Below, piece after piece: positions 8,423 to 16,574 of a stretch of DNA of 64,000 bases. The DNA comes from DATGZH01 sp035297265 (GTDB lineage Bacteria; Actinomycetota; Acidimicrobiia; Acidimicrobiales; RAAP-2), in the NCBI GenBank assembly GCA_035297265.1, contig DATGZH010000001.1, positions 62,001 through 126,000 on the forward strand, read 5' to 3'. Numbering within the stretch: position 1 is the stretch's first letter; every line of letters starts with the position of its first letter. The position numbers and the translations under genes were made by a program. The notes beneath the pieces are model-generated. The model was not told the origin of the DNA, made no database searches, and worked only from the letters and a program-made list of their open reading frames with translations.

Positions 8423-8985
8423 GTGCCGCCTTCGGTGGCGCCGTCCCGCCGGCGGGCCGCGAGGTGCTCGTCGCCCTCCTGCCAGCGGGCCATGGTCCAG
8501 ACGAGGTCGGACAGGCGGTTGAGGTACGGGCCGACCTGGGAGCCCTCGGTGACCTCGGCCGAGGCGAGCCGCTCGGCCCGTCGCACGACCGTCCGGGCCA
8601 CGTCGAGGGCGGCCGCGGCGCGGTTCTGGCCGGGCACCACGAACTCCTTCGGCATCGCCGTCCGCTCGGTCAGCTCGTCGATGCGGGCTTCCAGCGCGCC
8701 CACCATCTCGGGCGTGACGAGCGTGGTCCCGGCCACGAGCTTCGAGCGGTGCTCGGGGGCCACGGCCACCTCGGCCATGAGCACGTAGAGCTCGCGCTCC
8801 AGGTCGACGAGCAGCCGGTCGAGCTCCGAGCCGGGCTCGCTCTCGGCCCTCGCCAGGCCGAGGGCGGCCTGCGCCTCGTCGACCGCCCCGTTGACCTCGA
8901 TGCGCGGCGAGTGCTTCGGGACTCGTCCGCCGTAGAGGAGCCCGGTCGTCCCGTCGTCGCCTTTGCGCGTGTAGATCCTGGACAC
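8419..8985 (-). CDS. Cob(I)alamin adenosyltransferase, PduO type
   Basis: The 188-residue protein starts with SRIYTRKGDDGTTGL, the ATP-binding N-terminal motif of PduO enzymes. It continues with the EVNGAVDEAQAALG segment and a C-terminal helical bundle with Arg-rich RRAER and LNRLSDL stretches. It transfers the adenosyl group of ATP to cob(I)alamin, making the coenzyme the methylmalonyl-CoA mutase at 0.9-2.5 kb needs. The GTG start lies eight bases after a TACGAT hexamer on the minus strand (8994-8999), consistent with a leaderless transcript. It is divergent from metH. Confidence 0.9.
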   Translation of the reverse strand: MSRIYTRKGDDGTTGLLYGGRVPKHSPRIEVNGAVDEAQAALGLARAESEPGSELDRLLVDLERELYVLMAEVAVAPEHRSKLVAGTTLVTPEMVGALEARIDELTERTAMPKEFVVPGQNRAAAALDVARTVVRRAERLASAEVTEGSQVGPYLNRLSDLVWTMARWQEGDEHLAARRRDGATEGGT

Positions 8986-9029
8986 TGTGGCGGATCGTAG
9001 TGGTCGCCCCCGGTAGCCTTACGGGGATC
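8986..9029. promoter_or_regulatory. Divergent promoter region between adenosyltransferase and metH
   Basis: Only 44 bases separate the two start codons. The minus strand has TACGAT (8994-8999) eight bases before the adenosyltransferase GTG. The plus strand has TAGCCT (9014-9019) ten bases before the metH ATG. The two -10-like elements are 14 bases apart, so the promoters must overlap and could not easily fire together. No cobalamin riboswitch fits in this space. Confidence 0.5.
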
Positions 9030-12000
9030 ATGTCCCCCACGCCCCTCCCGGGCCGTCTCGACCCAGCGTCCTCGCCCTACCTCGCCGCGCTCCACCAACG
9101 GGTGGTCATCTTCGACGGCGCCACGGGGACGAACCTCCAGCTCGCGGGGCTCTCGGCCGACGACTTCGGGGGCCCCGCCCTCGAAGGGTGCAACGAGGTG
9201 CTGGCGGTGACCCGGCCCGACGTCATCGAGCAGTTGCACCGCTCGTTCCTCGACGTGGGCGTCGACGTGATCGAGACCGACACGTTCGGGGGCACCTCGG
9301 TCGTGCTCGCCGAGTACGGGCTGGCCGACCGCAGCCACGAGCTGAACCTGGCCGCCGCCCGCATCGCCCGGCGCATGGCCGACGACTACGCCACCCCCGA
9401 CCGGCCCCGGTTCGTGGCCGGCTCGATGGGGCCGGGCACGAAGTTCCCGACCCTCGGCCAGATCCCCTACGCCGAGTTCCGCGACGCCTACGAGGAGCAG
9501 GCGGTGGCCCTCCTCGAGGGCGGTGTCGACCTGCTCGTCGTCGAGACCGTCTTCGACCTGCTCGAGGCGAAGGCCGCCCTGAACGGCTGCCGGCGGGCCA
9601 TGGCCGCGACCGGACGACGGGTCCCCATCCAGGCCCAGGTGACCATCGAGCTGACGGGGCGCATGCTCCCGGGCACCGAGATCGCCGCCGCCCTCACCGC
9701 CCTCGACGCCCTCCAGGTCGACGTGATCGGCCTCAACTGCGCCACCGGCCCGGCCGAGATGGGCGAGCCCCTCCGGCACCTCGCCGCCCACTCGAGGATC
9801 CCGATCTCCTGCGTGCCCAACGCCGGGCTGCCCTCGGTGGTCGACGGCCACATGCACTACGACCTCACCCCCGAGGAGCTCGCCGACTACCACCACCGCT
9901 TCGTGACCGAGCTCGGGGTGAGCGTCGTCGGCGGCTGCTGCGGCACGACGCCGGCCCACCTCGCCGCGGTGGTCGAGCGCTGCGCCGGCCTGGTGCCGGC
10001 CGAGCGCCGGCCCGTGCACGAGCCGGCCGCCTCCTCCATCTACACGGCCGTCCCCTTCAAGCAGGACACCTCGTTCCTCGTGGTGGGCGAGCGCACCAAC
10101 GCCAACGGCTCGAAGAAGTTCCGGGAGGCCATGCTGGCCGGCGACTGGGACACCTGCGTGGCCATGGCCCGGGACCAGGTGAAAGAAGGCAGCCACGTCA
10201 TCGACGTCTGCGTCGACTACACGGGGGCCGACGGCGTGGCCGACATGACCGAGGTGGCCAGCCGTTTCGCCACCCAGTCGAGCGTGCCCCTCATGGTGGA
10301 CACGACGGAGGGCCCGGTGGCCCGAGCCGCCCTCGAGTGGCTGGGCGGCCGGCCCATCCTGAACTCGGTCAACCTCGAGGACGGCGACAGCGAGGGCACC
10401 CGTCTCGACACCTTCCTCCGCCTGGCCCGGGAGTTCGGGGCGGCGGTCGTCTGCACCTGTATCGACCAGGAAGGCCAGGCCCGCACGGCCGAATGGAAGC
10501 TGCGGGCGGCCACGGCCATCCACGACGTGGCCGTCCAGCGCTACGGGCTCGAAGCCGAGGACCTGCTCTTCGACCCGCTGGCCCTCCCCCTCTCGACCGG
10601 GATGGAGGAGAGCCGCCGCGACGGCATCGAGACGCTCGAGGGGATCCGCCGCATCAAGGCCGGGCTCCCCGGGGTCTCCACGATCCTCGGCCTCTCCAAC
10701 GTCTCGTTCGGCCTCAACCCGGCCGCCCGCCAGGTCCTCAACTCCGTGTTCCTCCACGAGTGCGTCGAGGCCGGCCTGGACGCGGCGATCGTGCACGCCT
10801 CGAAGATCCTCCCGCTCTCCCGCATCGACGAGCGGGCCAGGGAGGTCTGTCTCGACCTCATCTACGACCGGCGCCGCGACGGCTACGACCCCCTCCAGGA
10901 GCTCCTCGCCCTCTTCGAGGGGGTGTCGACGGCGGCCGCCGCGCCCGACGAGCACCTCGACTGGCCGGTCGAGCGGCGGCTCGAGCAGCGCATCGTCGAC
11001 GGCAACCGCAACGGCCTGACCGACGACCTCGACGCGGCCATGGCGGCGGGCCACGCCCCGCTCGACATCGTGAACGACTTCCTCCTCGCCGGCATGAAGA
11101 CCGTCGGTGAGCTCTTCGCCTCGGGCGAGATGCAGCTGCCGTTCGTGCTCGGCTCGGCCGAGACGATGAAGACCGCCGTCACCCACCTCGAGCCGCACAT
11201 GGAGAAGATCGACCAGGGCGGCAAGGGGACGGTCGTCCTCGCCACGGTGAAGGGCGACGTCCACGACATCGGCAAGAACCTCGTCGACATCATCTTCACG
11301 AACAACGGCTACGAGGTCGTCAACCTCGGCATCAAGGTGGGTATCGCCGAGATGCTCGAGGCGGTCGACGAGCACCAGGCCGACGCCCTCGGGATGAGCG
11401 GCCTCCTCGTGAAGTCGACGCTCATCATGCGCGAGAACCTCGAGGAGCTGAACCGCCGGGGCCAGGCCGACCTGCCGGTGCTGCTTGGCGGGGCCGCCCT
11501 CACCCGCACCTACGTCGAGCACGACCTGCGCCAGGTCTACGAGGGCCGCCTCTTCTACGGCAAGGACGCCTTCGAGGGCCTCCGCACGATGGACCGGCTG
11601 GCCGAGCTGCAGCGGAGCGGCGAGGACGACCCCGCGTTCGGACGCGAGGTGGTCGAGGGTCGGGCCGGGAGGAAGAGCCGGTTCGACCCGGTCGAGGTGC
11701 CGGCGGAGGGACAGCCGGCCCGGGCCCCGAGCGTCGCCACCGACAACCCGGTGTTCCGGCCGCCGTTCGTCGGCAGCCGCCTGGCCAAGGGGATCCCGCT
11801 CGACGACATCGCCGCCTACCTCAACCTCACGGCGCTCTTCCGCAACCAGTGGCGCTACCTCCCGGAGAAGGGCGAGGGCGATCCGGCCTTCCGGGAGCGC
11901 CTCCGGGCCACGCTCCGCGACGAGCTGACCAAGGCCCGCGAGGGTGACCTCCTCGTGCCCCAGGTGGTCTACGGCCACTTCGCGGTCAACGCGGAGGGCA

Positions 12001-12536
12001 ACGACCTCGTCGTGTGGAAGGACGACGCTCGCAGCTCGGAGTGGCTGCGGTTCACGTTCCCCCGACAGCCGAAGGACCCCTGGCTCTGCATCGCCGACTT
12101 CTACCGCCCGGTCGACTCGGGCGAGGAGGACTGGGCCAGCTTCCAGCTCGTCACGATGGGGTCCCGGGCCTCCGAACGGGCCCACGAGCTCCTCGCCGAG
12201 AACCACTACACCGACTACCTCCACCTCCACGGCCTCAGCGTCGAGATGGCCGAGGCCCTGGCCGAGTACTGGCACTTCCGGATCCGCGAGGAGCTCGGCT
12301 TCGCCGACGAGGACGGCGACCTGCCCGGGATCCTCAACCACCAGGCCTACCGGGGCGGCCGCTACTCATGGGGCTACCCGGCTTGCCCCGACCTGGAGGA
12401 CAACGCCAAGGTCGTCGAGCTGCTGGGCGGCGAGCGCATCGGGGTGGAGCTGTCCGAGGGGTACCAGTTCCACCCGGAGCAGACGACCGACGCCATCGTC
12501 TGTCTCCACCCCCAGGCGAAGTACTTCACGACCTGA
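9030..12536 (+). CDS. metH: Cobalamin-dependent methionine synthase
   Basis: The 1168-residue protein has all four MetH modules in order. They are the homocysteine-binding domain (1-330, zinc Cys in IGLNCATGP near 237 and VGGCCGTT near 303), the pterin (methyl-tetrahydrofolate) domain (about 345-610), and the cap plus B12-binding domain with GDVHDIGKN near residue 745. The last is the C-terminal AdoMet-dependent reactivation domain with RGGRYSWGYPACPDLED. It methylates homocysteine to methionine. I chose ATG 9030 over the in-frame GTG at 9000, which would run through the promoter. A hairpin follows the stop directly. Confidence 0.96.
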   Translation: MSPTPLPGRLDPASSPYLAALHQRVVIFDGATGTNLQLAGLSADDFGGPALEGCNEVLAVTRPDVIEQLHRSFLDVGVDVIETDTFGGTSVVLAEYGLADRSHELNLAAARIARRMADDYATPDRPRFVAGSMGPGTKFPTLGQIPYAEFRDAYEEQAVALLEGGVDLLVVETVFDLLEAKAALNGCRRAMAATGRRVPIQAQVTIELTGRMLPGTEIAAALTALDALQVDVIGLNCATGPAEMGEPLRHLAAHSRIPISCVPNAGLPSVVDGHMHYDLTPEELADYHHRFVTELGVSVVGGCCGTTPAHLAAVVERCAGLVPAERRPVHEPAASSIYTAVPFKQDTSFLVVGERTNANGSKKFREAMLAGDWDTCVAMARDQVKEGSHVIDVCVDYTGADGVADMTEVASRFATQSSVPLMVDTTEGPVARAALEWLGGRPILNSVNLEDGDSEGTRLDTFLRLAREFGAAVVCTCIDQEGQARTAEWKLRAATAIHDVAVQRYGLEAEDLLFDPLALPLSTGMEESRRDGIETLEGIRRIKAGLPGVSTILGLSNVSFGLNPAARQVLNSVFLHECVEAGLDAAIVHASKILPLSRIDERAREVCLDLIYDRRRDGYDPLQELLALFEGVSTAAAAPDEHLDWPVERRLEQRIVDGNRNGLTDDLDAAMAAGHAPLDIVNDFLLAGMKTVGELFASGEMQLPFVLGSAETMKTAVTHLEPHMEKIDQGGKGTVVLATVKGDVHDIGKNLVDIIFTNNGYEVVNLGIKVGIAEMLEAVDEHQADALGMSGLLVKSTLIMRENLEELNRRGQADLPVLLGGAALTRTYVEHDLRQVYEGRLFYGKDAFEGLRTMDRLAELQRSGEDDPAFGREVVEGRAGRKSRFDPVEVPAEGQPARAPSVATDNPVFRPPFVGSRLAKGIPLDDIAAYLNLTALFRNQWRYLPEKGEGDPAFRERLRATLRDELTKAREGDLLVPQVVYGHFAVNAEGNDLVVWKDDARSSEWLRFTFPRQPKDPWLCIADFYRPVDSGEEDWASFQLVTMGSRASERAHELLAENHYTDYLHLHGLSVEMAEALAEYWHFRIREELGFADEDGDLPGILNHQAYRGGRYSWGYPACPDLEDNAKVVELLGGERIGVELSEGYQFHPEQTTDAIVCLHPQAKYFTT

Positions 12537-12539
12537 CGG

Positions 12540-12577
12540 CCCCCCCCGAAGGCCGCCGACCAGGCCTTCCGGGGGGG
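12540..12577 (+). terminator. Hairpin terminator after metH
   Basis: A C-run plus GAAGGCC (12541-12554) pairs with GGCCTTC plus a G-run (12563-12577), with one bulged C and an eight-base loop. It starts four bases after the metH stop. There is no U-tract, as is common in high-GC actinobacteria. Confidence 0.75.
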
Positions 12578-12582
12578 CGTCG

Positions 12583-12612
12583 TTGACCTGGGCATACGCT
12601 GGCAACTACTTT
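12583..12612 (+). promoter_or_regulatory. Promoter of the DUF2510 gene
   Basis: TTGACC (12583-12588) and TACTTT (12607-12612) are 18 bases apart. Transcription would begin at or next to the ATG at 12620, giving a leaderless mRNA; no Shine-Dalgarno is visible. Confidence 0.6.
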
Positions 12613-12619
12613 TCGCCCC

Positions 12620-13129
12620 ATGGGAACCTCGCTCAGTGCGGTCTCGTCCTCGGCGGGGGCGGTGTCAGGCGCCCTCACCGGGTCGACGGTGATCCTCGAG
12701 ATCGTGATCCTCGTGGTGGTCATCGGCCTCCTCGTGACGATCCTCTTGCTCTACCGGCGCCGCAACGCGCCACCCAAGCCGAGGGAGGCCGCCCAGGCGA
12801 CGAACTACTACGGCGACCTGGCGACGGTGCAGAACCCCCAGCAGGCCGCGGCGGCGCCGGGTGGCTACGCCGGCGGCACGCAGCCCGACCAATTCGCCGG
12901 CTTCGCCACGGCCCCGGCCGCGCCCCAGGCGCCCGCGCCCATGGCTCCGGCCGCCCCGGCACCGATGGCGGCCCCACCGATGGCCCCACCGCCGGCCCCA
13001 CCGCCGGCCCCGGCCGGGCCGCCCCCGGGCACGCCGGCGGGCTGGCTGCCCGACCCGAGCGGGGCGCCCAACACCCTCCGCTACTGGGACGGCAACGGCT
13101 GGACCCAGCACGTCGCCCAGCGCTCCTGA
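12620..13129 (+). CDS. Membrane-anchored DUF2510 protein with Pro/Ala-rich linker
   Basis: The 169-residue protein has one transmembrane helix (about residues 24-46, VILEIVILVVVIGLLVTILL), a short RRR stop-transfer segment, a long Pro/Ala/Met-rich linker (about 90-135), and a C-terminal DUF2510 module (GWLPDPSG...LRYWDGNGWTQH). DUF2510 modules are common at the ends of actinobacterial membrane proteins and have no established role. The domain would probably face the cytoplasm beyond the linker, but topology is not certain. It stands alone between terminators on both sides. Confidence 0.82.
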   Translation: MGTSLSAVSSSAGAVSGALTGSTVILEIVILVVVIGLLVTILLLYRRRNAPPKPREAAQATNYYGDLATVQNPQQAAAAPGGYAGGTQPDQFAGFATAPAAPQAPAPMAPAAPAPMAAPPMAPPPAPPPAPAGPPPGTPAGWLPDPSGAPNTLRYWDGNGWTQHVAQRS

Positions 13130-13142
13130 AGCGCGGGTGAGC

Positions 13143-13163
13143 CCCGCCGCGCTCAGCGGCGGG
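13143..13163. terminator. Bidirectional hairpin between DUF2510 gene and lipBA
   Basis: CCCGCCGC (13143-13150) and GCGGCGGG (13156-13163) form a perfect eight-base-pair stem with a GCTCA loop. The lipBA stop codon lies in the loop. It can serve both converging transcripts. Confidence 0.6.
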
Positions 13164-14820
13164 AGGAGAAGAGGACCGGCACCCCCGCCGCGCCACCTCC
13201 GGCGGCCACCGCCGCCTCGCGGGCGTGGTAGCTCGAGCGGGTGAGGGGCGACGCCTGCAGGTGGTCGAAGCCGAGTGCCGTCCCCGCCGCCCGTAGCGCG
13301 TCGAAGTCCTCGGGCGTCCAGTAGCGGGCCACGGGGAGGTGGTCGCGACTCGGGCGCAGGTACTGGCCCACCGTGCCGATCGACACCCCGACCGCCCGGA
13401 GGTCGGCCAGGGTGGCCACGACCTCGTCGGCCGTCTCGCCCAGGCCGACCATGAGGCCCGACTTCACGACCAGCCCGGCGTCGGCCGCCCGGGCCAGCAC
13501 GGCGAGGCTGCGGGCGTAGCCGGCGTTCGGGCGGACGGCCCGCTGCAGCCGGGCCACCGTCTCGATGTTGTGGTTGAGCACGTCGGGCCGGGCGAGGAAG
13601 ACCGTCTGCAGCGAGGCCTCGTCGCCCTGGCAGTCCGAGATGAGCACCTCGACCGTCGTGGCCGGCTGCCGGCGCCGCACCGCCTCGACGGTGGCCGCCA
13701 TGGCCGCCGCGCCCCCATCGGCCAAATCGTCGCGGGCCACACAGGTGACCACGGCGTGGCCCAAGCCCATCCGCTCGACCGCCTCGGCGACGCGCTCGGG
13801 CTCATCGGGCTCGAGCGGCAGCGGATGACGCGTGTCGACGAGGCAGAAGCCGCAGGCTCGCGTGCAGCGGGCGCCGTTGATCATGAACGTGGCCGTACCG
13901 TCGGCCCAGCACTCCGAGATGTTCGGGCAGCCGGCCTCTTGGCAGACGGTCGTGAGTCGTAGGTCGCGCAGCGTCCGGTCGACCCGACGGAAGCCGTCCT
14001 CCCGCCGCACCGGCACCCGTAGCCACTCGGGCTTGCGGGTCGAGATCGCCAGGCCGGCGTCGGGGTCCACGCCGGCCCGTCGCAGGCGTCGCAGGAGCGG
14101 GCGCTCGTCGGGCCCCTCGCCCGACGCGGCAGCCGTCACGTCCTGGCGGTCGACCGCCCCCTCGCCGGCCCAGGCGGCGACGGCCCGGCGCAGCACGGCC
14201 TCGGTCACCTCGTCCATCGAGAGGGCGTGGCCGCTGGCCGCGAGGCTCGTCACCGGCCGGTCGGTGATGCCGCACGGCACGATGTGACCGAACATGGCGA
14301 GGTCGCAGTCGACGTTCAGCGCCAGCCCGTGCAGCGTCCGGCGGACCCCGTCGAAGCGCACCGTGCGGACCCCGACCGCGCCGACCTTGGCCGGGCTCGT
14401 CCCGTCCGTCCCGAGCCACACGCCCGGGTAGTCGGGGAGGCGGCCGACGCCCTCGACGCCGAGGTCGCCGAGCGCGTCGATGACCACCTGCTCCAAGCGG
14501 TGCACGTGCTCCGGTCCGACCCGAGGGGCGTCGGGGAGCGTGATGACCGGGTAGAGCACCAGCTGGCCGGGCCCGTGGTAGGTGACGTCGCCGCCCCGGT
14601 CCGTCGCCGCGAGCGCCGCCCCCACGCTCGCCGGGTCGACGAGCACGTGGGCCGGGTCGGCCCGTACCCCGAGCGTGTACACGTGGGGGTGCTCGAGGGC
14701 GAGCAGGTAGTCGTCGCGGCTGCGGGCGGCGAGGGCCCGCTGCAGCGCGTCGGCCTCCTCGTAAGGGACCCGGCCCAGCCGTCGAACCCGGAGCACGGGC
14801 GTTACAGCTCTGAGGTCCAT
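13153..14820 (-). CDS. LipB-LipA fusion: octanoyltransferase plus lipoyl synthase in one polypeptide
   Basis: One uninterrupted 555-residue frame holds two complete enzymes. Residues 1-220 are LipB: RGGDVTYHGPGQLVLYP, the catalytic Lys145 (PAKVGAVG) and the acyl-carrying Cys183 (IVPCGI). Residues about 240-555 are LipA: the auxiliary-cluster Cys293/298/304 (CX4CX5C), the radical-SAM Cys319/323/326 (CX3CX2C) and the C-terminal RSSYH serine motif. LipB moves octanoyl from acyl carrier protein to lipoyl domains and LipA inserts two sulfurs. These are normally separate genes. The E2 gene upstream, a substrate of this enzyme, overlaps the ATG by 19 bases. GTG 14796 is an alternative start. Confidence 0.92.
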   Translation of the reverse strand: MDLRAVTPVLRVRRLGRVPYEEADALQRALAARSRDDYLLALEHPHVYTLGVRADPAHVLVDPASVGAALAATDRGGDVTYHGPGQLVLYPVITLPDAPRVGPEHVHRLEQVVIDALGDLGVEGVGRLPDYPGVWLGTDGTSPAKVGAVGVRTVRFDGVRRTLHGLALNVDCDLAMFGHIVPCGITDRPVTSLAASGHALSMDEVTEAVLRRAVAAWAGEGAVDRQDVTAAASGEGPDERPLLRRLRRAGVDPDAGLAISTRKPEWLRVPVRREDGFRRVDRTLRDLRLTTVCQEAGCPNISECWADGTATFMINGARCTRACGFCLVDTRHPLPLEPDEPERVAEAVERMGLGHAVVTCVARDDLADGGAAAMAATVEAVRRRQPATTVEVLISDCQGDEASLQTVFLARPDVLNHNIETVARLQRAVRPNAGYARSLAVLARAADAGLVVKSGLMVGLGETADEVVATLADLRAVGVSIGTVGQYLRPSRDHLPVARYWTPEDFDALRAAGTALGFDHLQASPLTRSSYHAREAAVAAGGGAAGVPVLFSSRR

Positions 14821-16574
14821 TCCCGGGTGGTCAGGAGCTCGGCCACCCGGCCGAGGAACGAGGCGACGTAGGCGCCGTCGACCGCCCGGTGGTCCCACGA
14901 TATCCCGATGTTGCCGGTCGAGTGGATGGCGATGGACTCGGTACCGTCGGGCAGGGTGACCACCACCGGGCGCCGTCGGACGCCGTCGGTGGCGAGGATG
15001 GCCACCTGGGGCTGGTTGATGATCGGCACCGTGAAGTAGGTGCCGAAGGGACCGTCGTTCGTCACCGAGATCGTCCCGCCGGCGATGTCGTCGGCCCGCA
15101 GCTGCCGGGTGCGCGCCCGGTCGGCGAGGTCGCGGATCCGCCGGGCCATCCCCCGCAGCGTGACCTCCTCCGCCCGGTGCACGACGGGGACGATGAGACC
15201 CTCGTGCTCGAGGTCGACGGCGATCCCGAGGTTGATCTCCTGGTGCACGACGAGGGACTCCTCGGCCACGGAAGCGTTCAACCGGGGGTAGTCGCGGAGC
15301 GCCTCGACCATGGCCCGGGCGATGAACGGCAGGTAGGTGAGCGAGAAGCCCTCCTCCGCCCGGAAGCGCTCGCCGAACTGACGGCGCACTCGTTCGACGT
15401 TCTCAAAGTCGGCTTCGGTGGCGATGTAGGCGTGGGGCGAGGTGGCCTTGGACCGCAGCATGTGCTCGGCCGTCCGGCGTCGCATGTTGGAGAAGGGGAT
15501 GATCTGGTCACCCGTCGGCCGGAGGACGGGCGATGCCGGCTGCACCGGGTTCGGCGCCATGCTCGGACGGGCCGGCACCGGTGGCGTCGGCGGTGTGGTC
15601 GGCGCACCGGGCACCGCGGCGACGGCTGGAGGGGGTGGTGTGGCGGCGGGCGGCGGCGCGGGCGGCACGGGGGCCGGTGCGGGCGGCACAGGGGCCGGTG
15701 CGGCCGGTGGCGGTGCGGCCGGTAGCGGTGCGGCCGGGGCTGCTGGCGCGGGCGGTGGAGGTGCCGTCGCCGCTACCGGGGGCGCGACAGGAGGCGGCGC
15801 GGCAGCTACCGCGTCGACGACGAGCTTCGGGGGCTCGGCAGGAACGGAGCCGGCCCGGCGGGCGTCGATCTCGGCCAGCACGTCCTCGCGGGTGATGCGA
15901 CCGCCGACCCCCGTGCCCGTGATCTCGGAGGCGGCGATCCCGTTCTCGGAGAGGAGGCGCCGCACGACGGGCGACAGGAGACGGGGGTCGTCGCCGTCGG
16001 TGGCCTCAGGCACCGGCACCGGCTGGGTGGTGGTGGCGAACCCCGGTGGCGGTGGCGGTGGCGTGAGGGTGGGTTCGGCCGACGCGGCCGGCGGCACGGC
16101 TGCGGCCGGCGCGGGTGCTGGAGGTGCCGGCGCAACGGGCGCGGGCTGCACAGGTTCGGCGGCCACAGTCGGTGCGGGGGGCGGCGCTGCCGCTGACGGC
16201 GGTGCGGGGGGAGCGGCGGCGGCTGGGGGCGGCGCGGGGGCGGCCGGCGGCGGCGCGGCGGGTGCTGGCGGTGGTGGTGGCGCCGCCGGGGGCGCGACCT
16301 CGGCCGGGGCGTCGGCGGGCGCCGGGGACCCAGCGAGGGCGGCCTCGCCGATGACGGCCAAGCGGACGCCGACGTCGACGGTCTCGCCCTCGGGCACGAG
16401 GATCTCCTGCAGGACGCCCGCCGCCGGCGAGGGCACTTCGGAGTCCACCTTGTCCGTCGAGACCTCGAAGAGCGGCTCGTCGCGAGCCACGGTGTCGCCG
16501 ACGTTCTTCATCCATCGGGTGATGGTCCCCTCGGTGACGGTCTCACCGAGCTGGGGCATCGTGACGTCAGGCAA
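14802..16574 (-). CDS. sucB: Dihydrolipoamide acyltransferase (E2) of a 2-oxoacid dehydrogenase complex
   Basis: The 590-residue protein has a single N-terminal lipoyl domain (lipoyl Lys42 in STDKVDSEV). A long Pro/Ala-rich linker (about 80-190) leads to a peripheral subunit-binding domain (about 196-240, LLSPVVRRLL...GVGGRITREDVLAEI), then a second Pro/Ala linker and the catalytic domain ending in DHRAVDG (His562, Asp566). Actinobacterial E2 proteins of this type are named SucB but can serve pyruvate and 2-oxoglutarate dehydrogenases alike, so the acyl group is not decided here. It overlaps lpdA by eight bases upstream and lipBA by 19 downstream. Confidence 0.9.
   Translation of the reverse strand: MPDVTMPQLGETVTEGTITRWMKNVGDTVARDEPLFEVSTDKVDSEVPSPAAGVLQEILVPEGETVDVGVRLAVIGEAALAGSPAPADAPAEVAPPAAPPPPPAPAAPPPAAPAPPPAAAAPPAPPSAAAPPPAPTVAAEPVQPAPVAPAPPAPAPAAAVPPAASAEPTLTPPPPPPGFATTTQPVPVPEATDGDDPRLLSPVVRRLLSENGIAASEITGTGVGGRITREDVLAEIDARRAGSVPAEPPKLVVDAVAAAPPPVAPPVAATAPPPPAPAAPAAPLPAAPPPAAPAPVPPAPAPVPPAPPPAATPPPPAVAAVPGAPTTPPTPPVPARPSMAPNPVQPASPVLRPTGDQIIPFSNMRRRTAEHMLRSKATSPHAYIATEADFENVERVRRQFGERFRAEEGFSLTYLPFIARAMVEALRDYPRLNASVAEESLVVHQEINLGIAVDLEHEGLIVPVVHRAEEVTLRGMARRIRDLADRARTRQLRADDIAGGTISVTNDGPFGTYFTVPIINQPQVAILATDGVRRRPVVVTLPDGTESIAIHSTGNIGISWDHRAVDGAYVASFLGRVAELLTTREWTSEL

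Noticed and set aside
8670..12341. 1223-codon open frame opposite metH
   Set aside because: It is a mirror image of a strongly coding gene in GC-rich DNA; its product is a Val/Leu/Gly/His-rich low-complexity string without domains.
12540..12580. Cobalamin riboswitch near metH
   Set aside because: The intergenic regions around metH are too short and the only structure is the downstream terminator hairpin.
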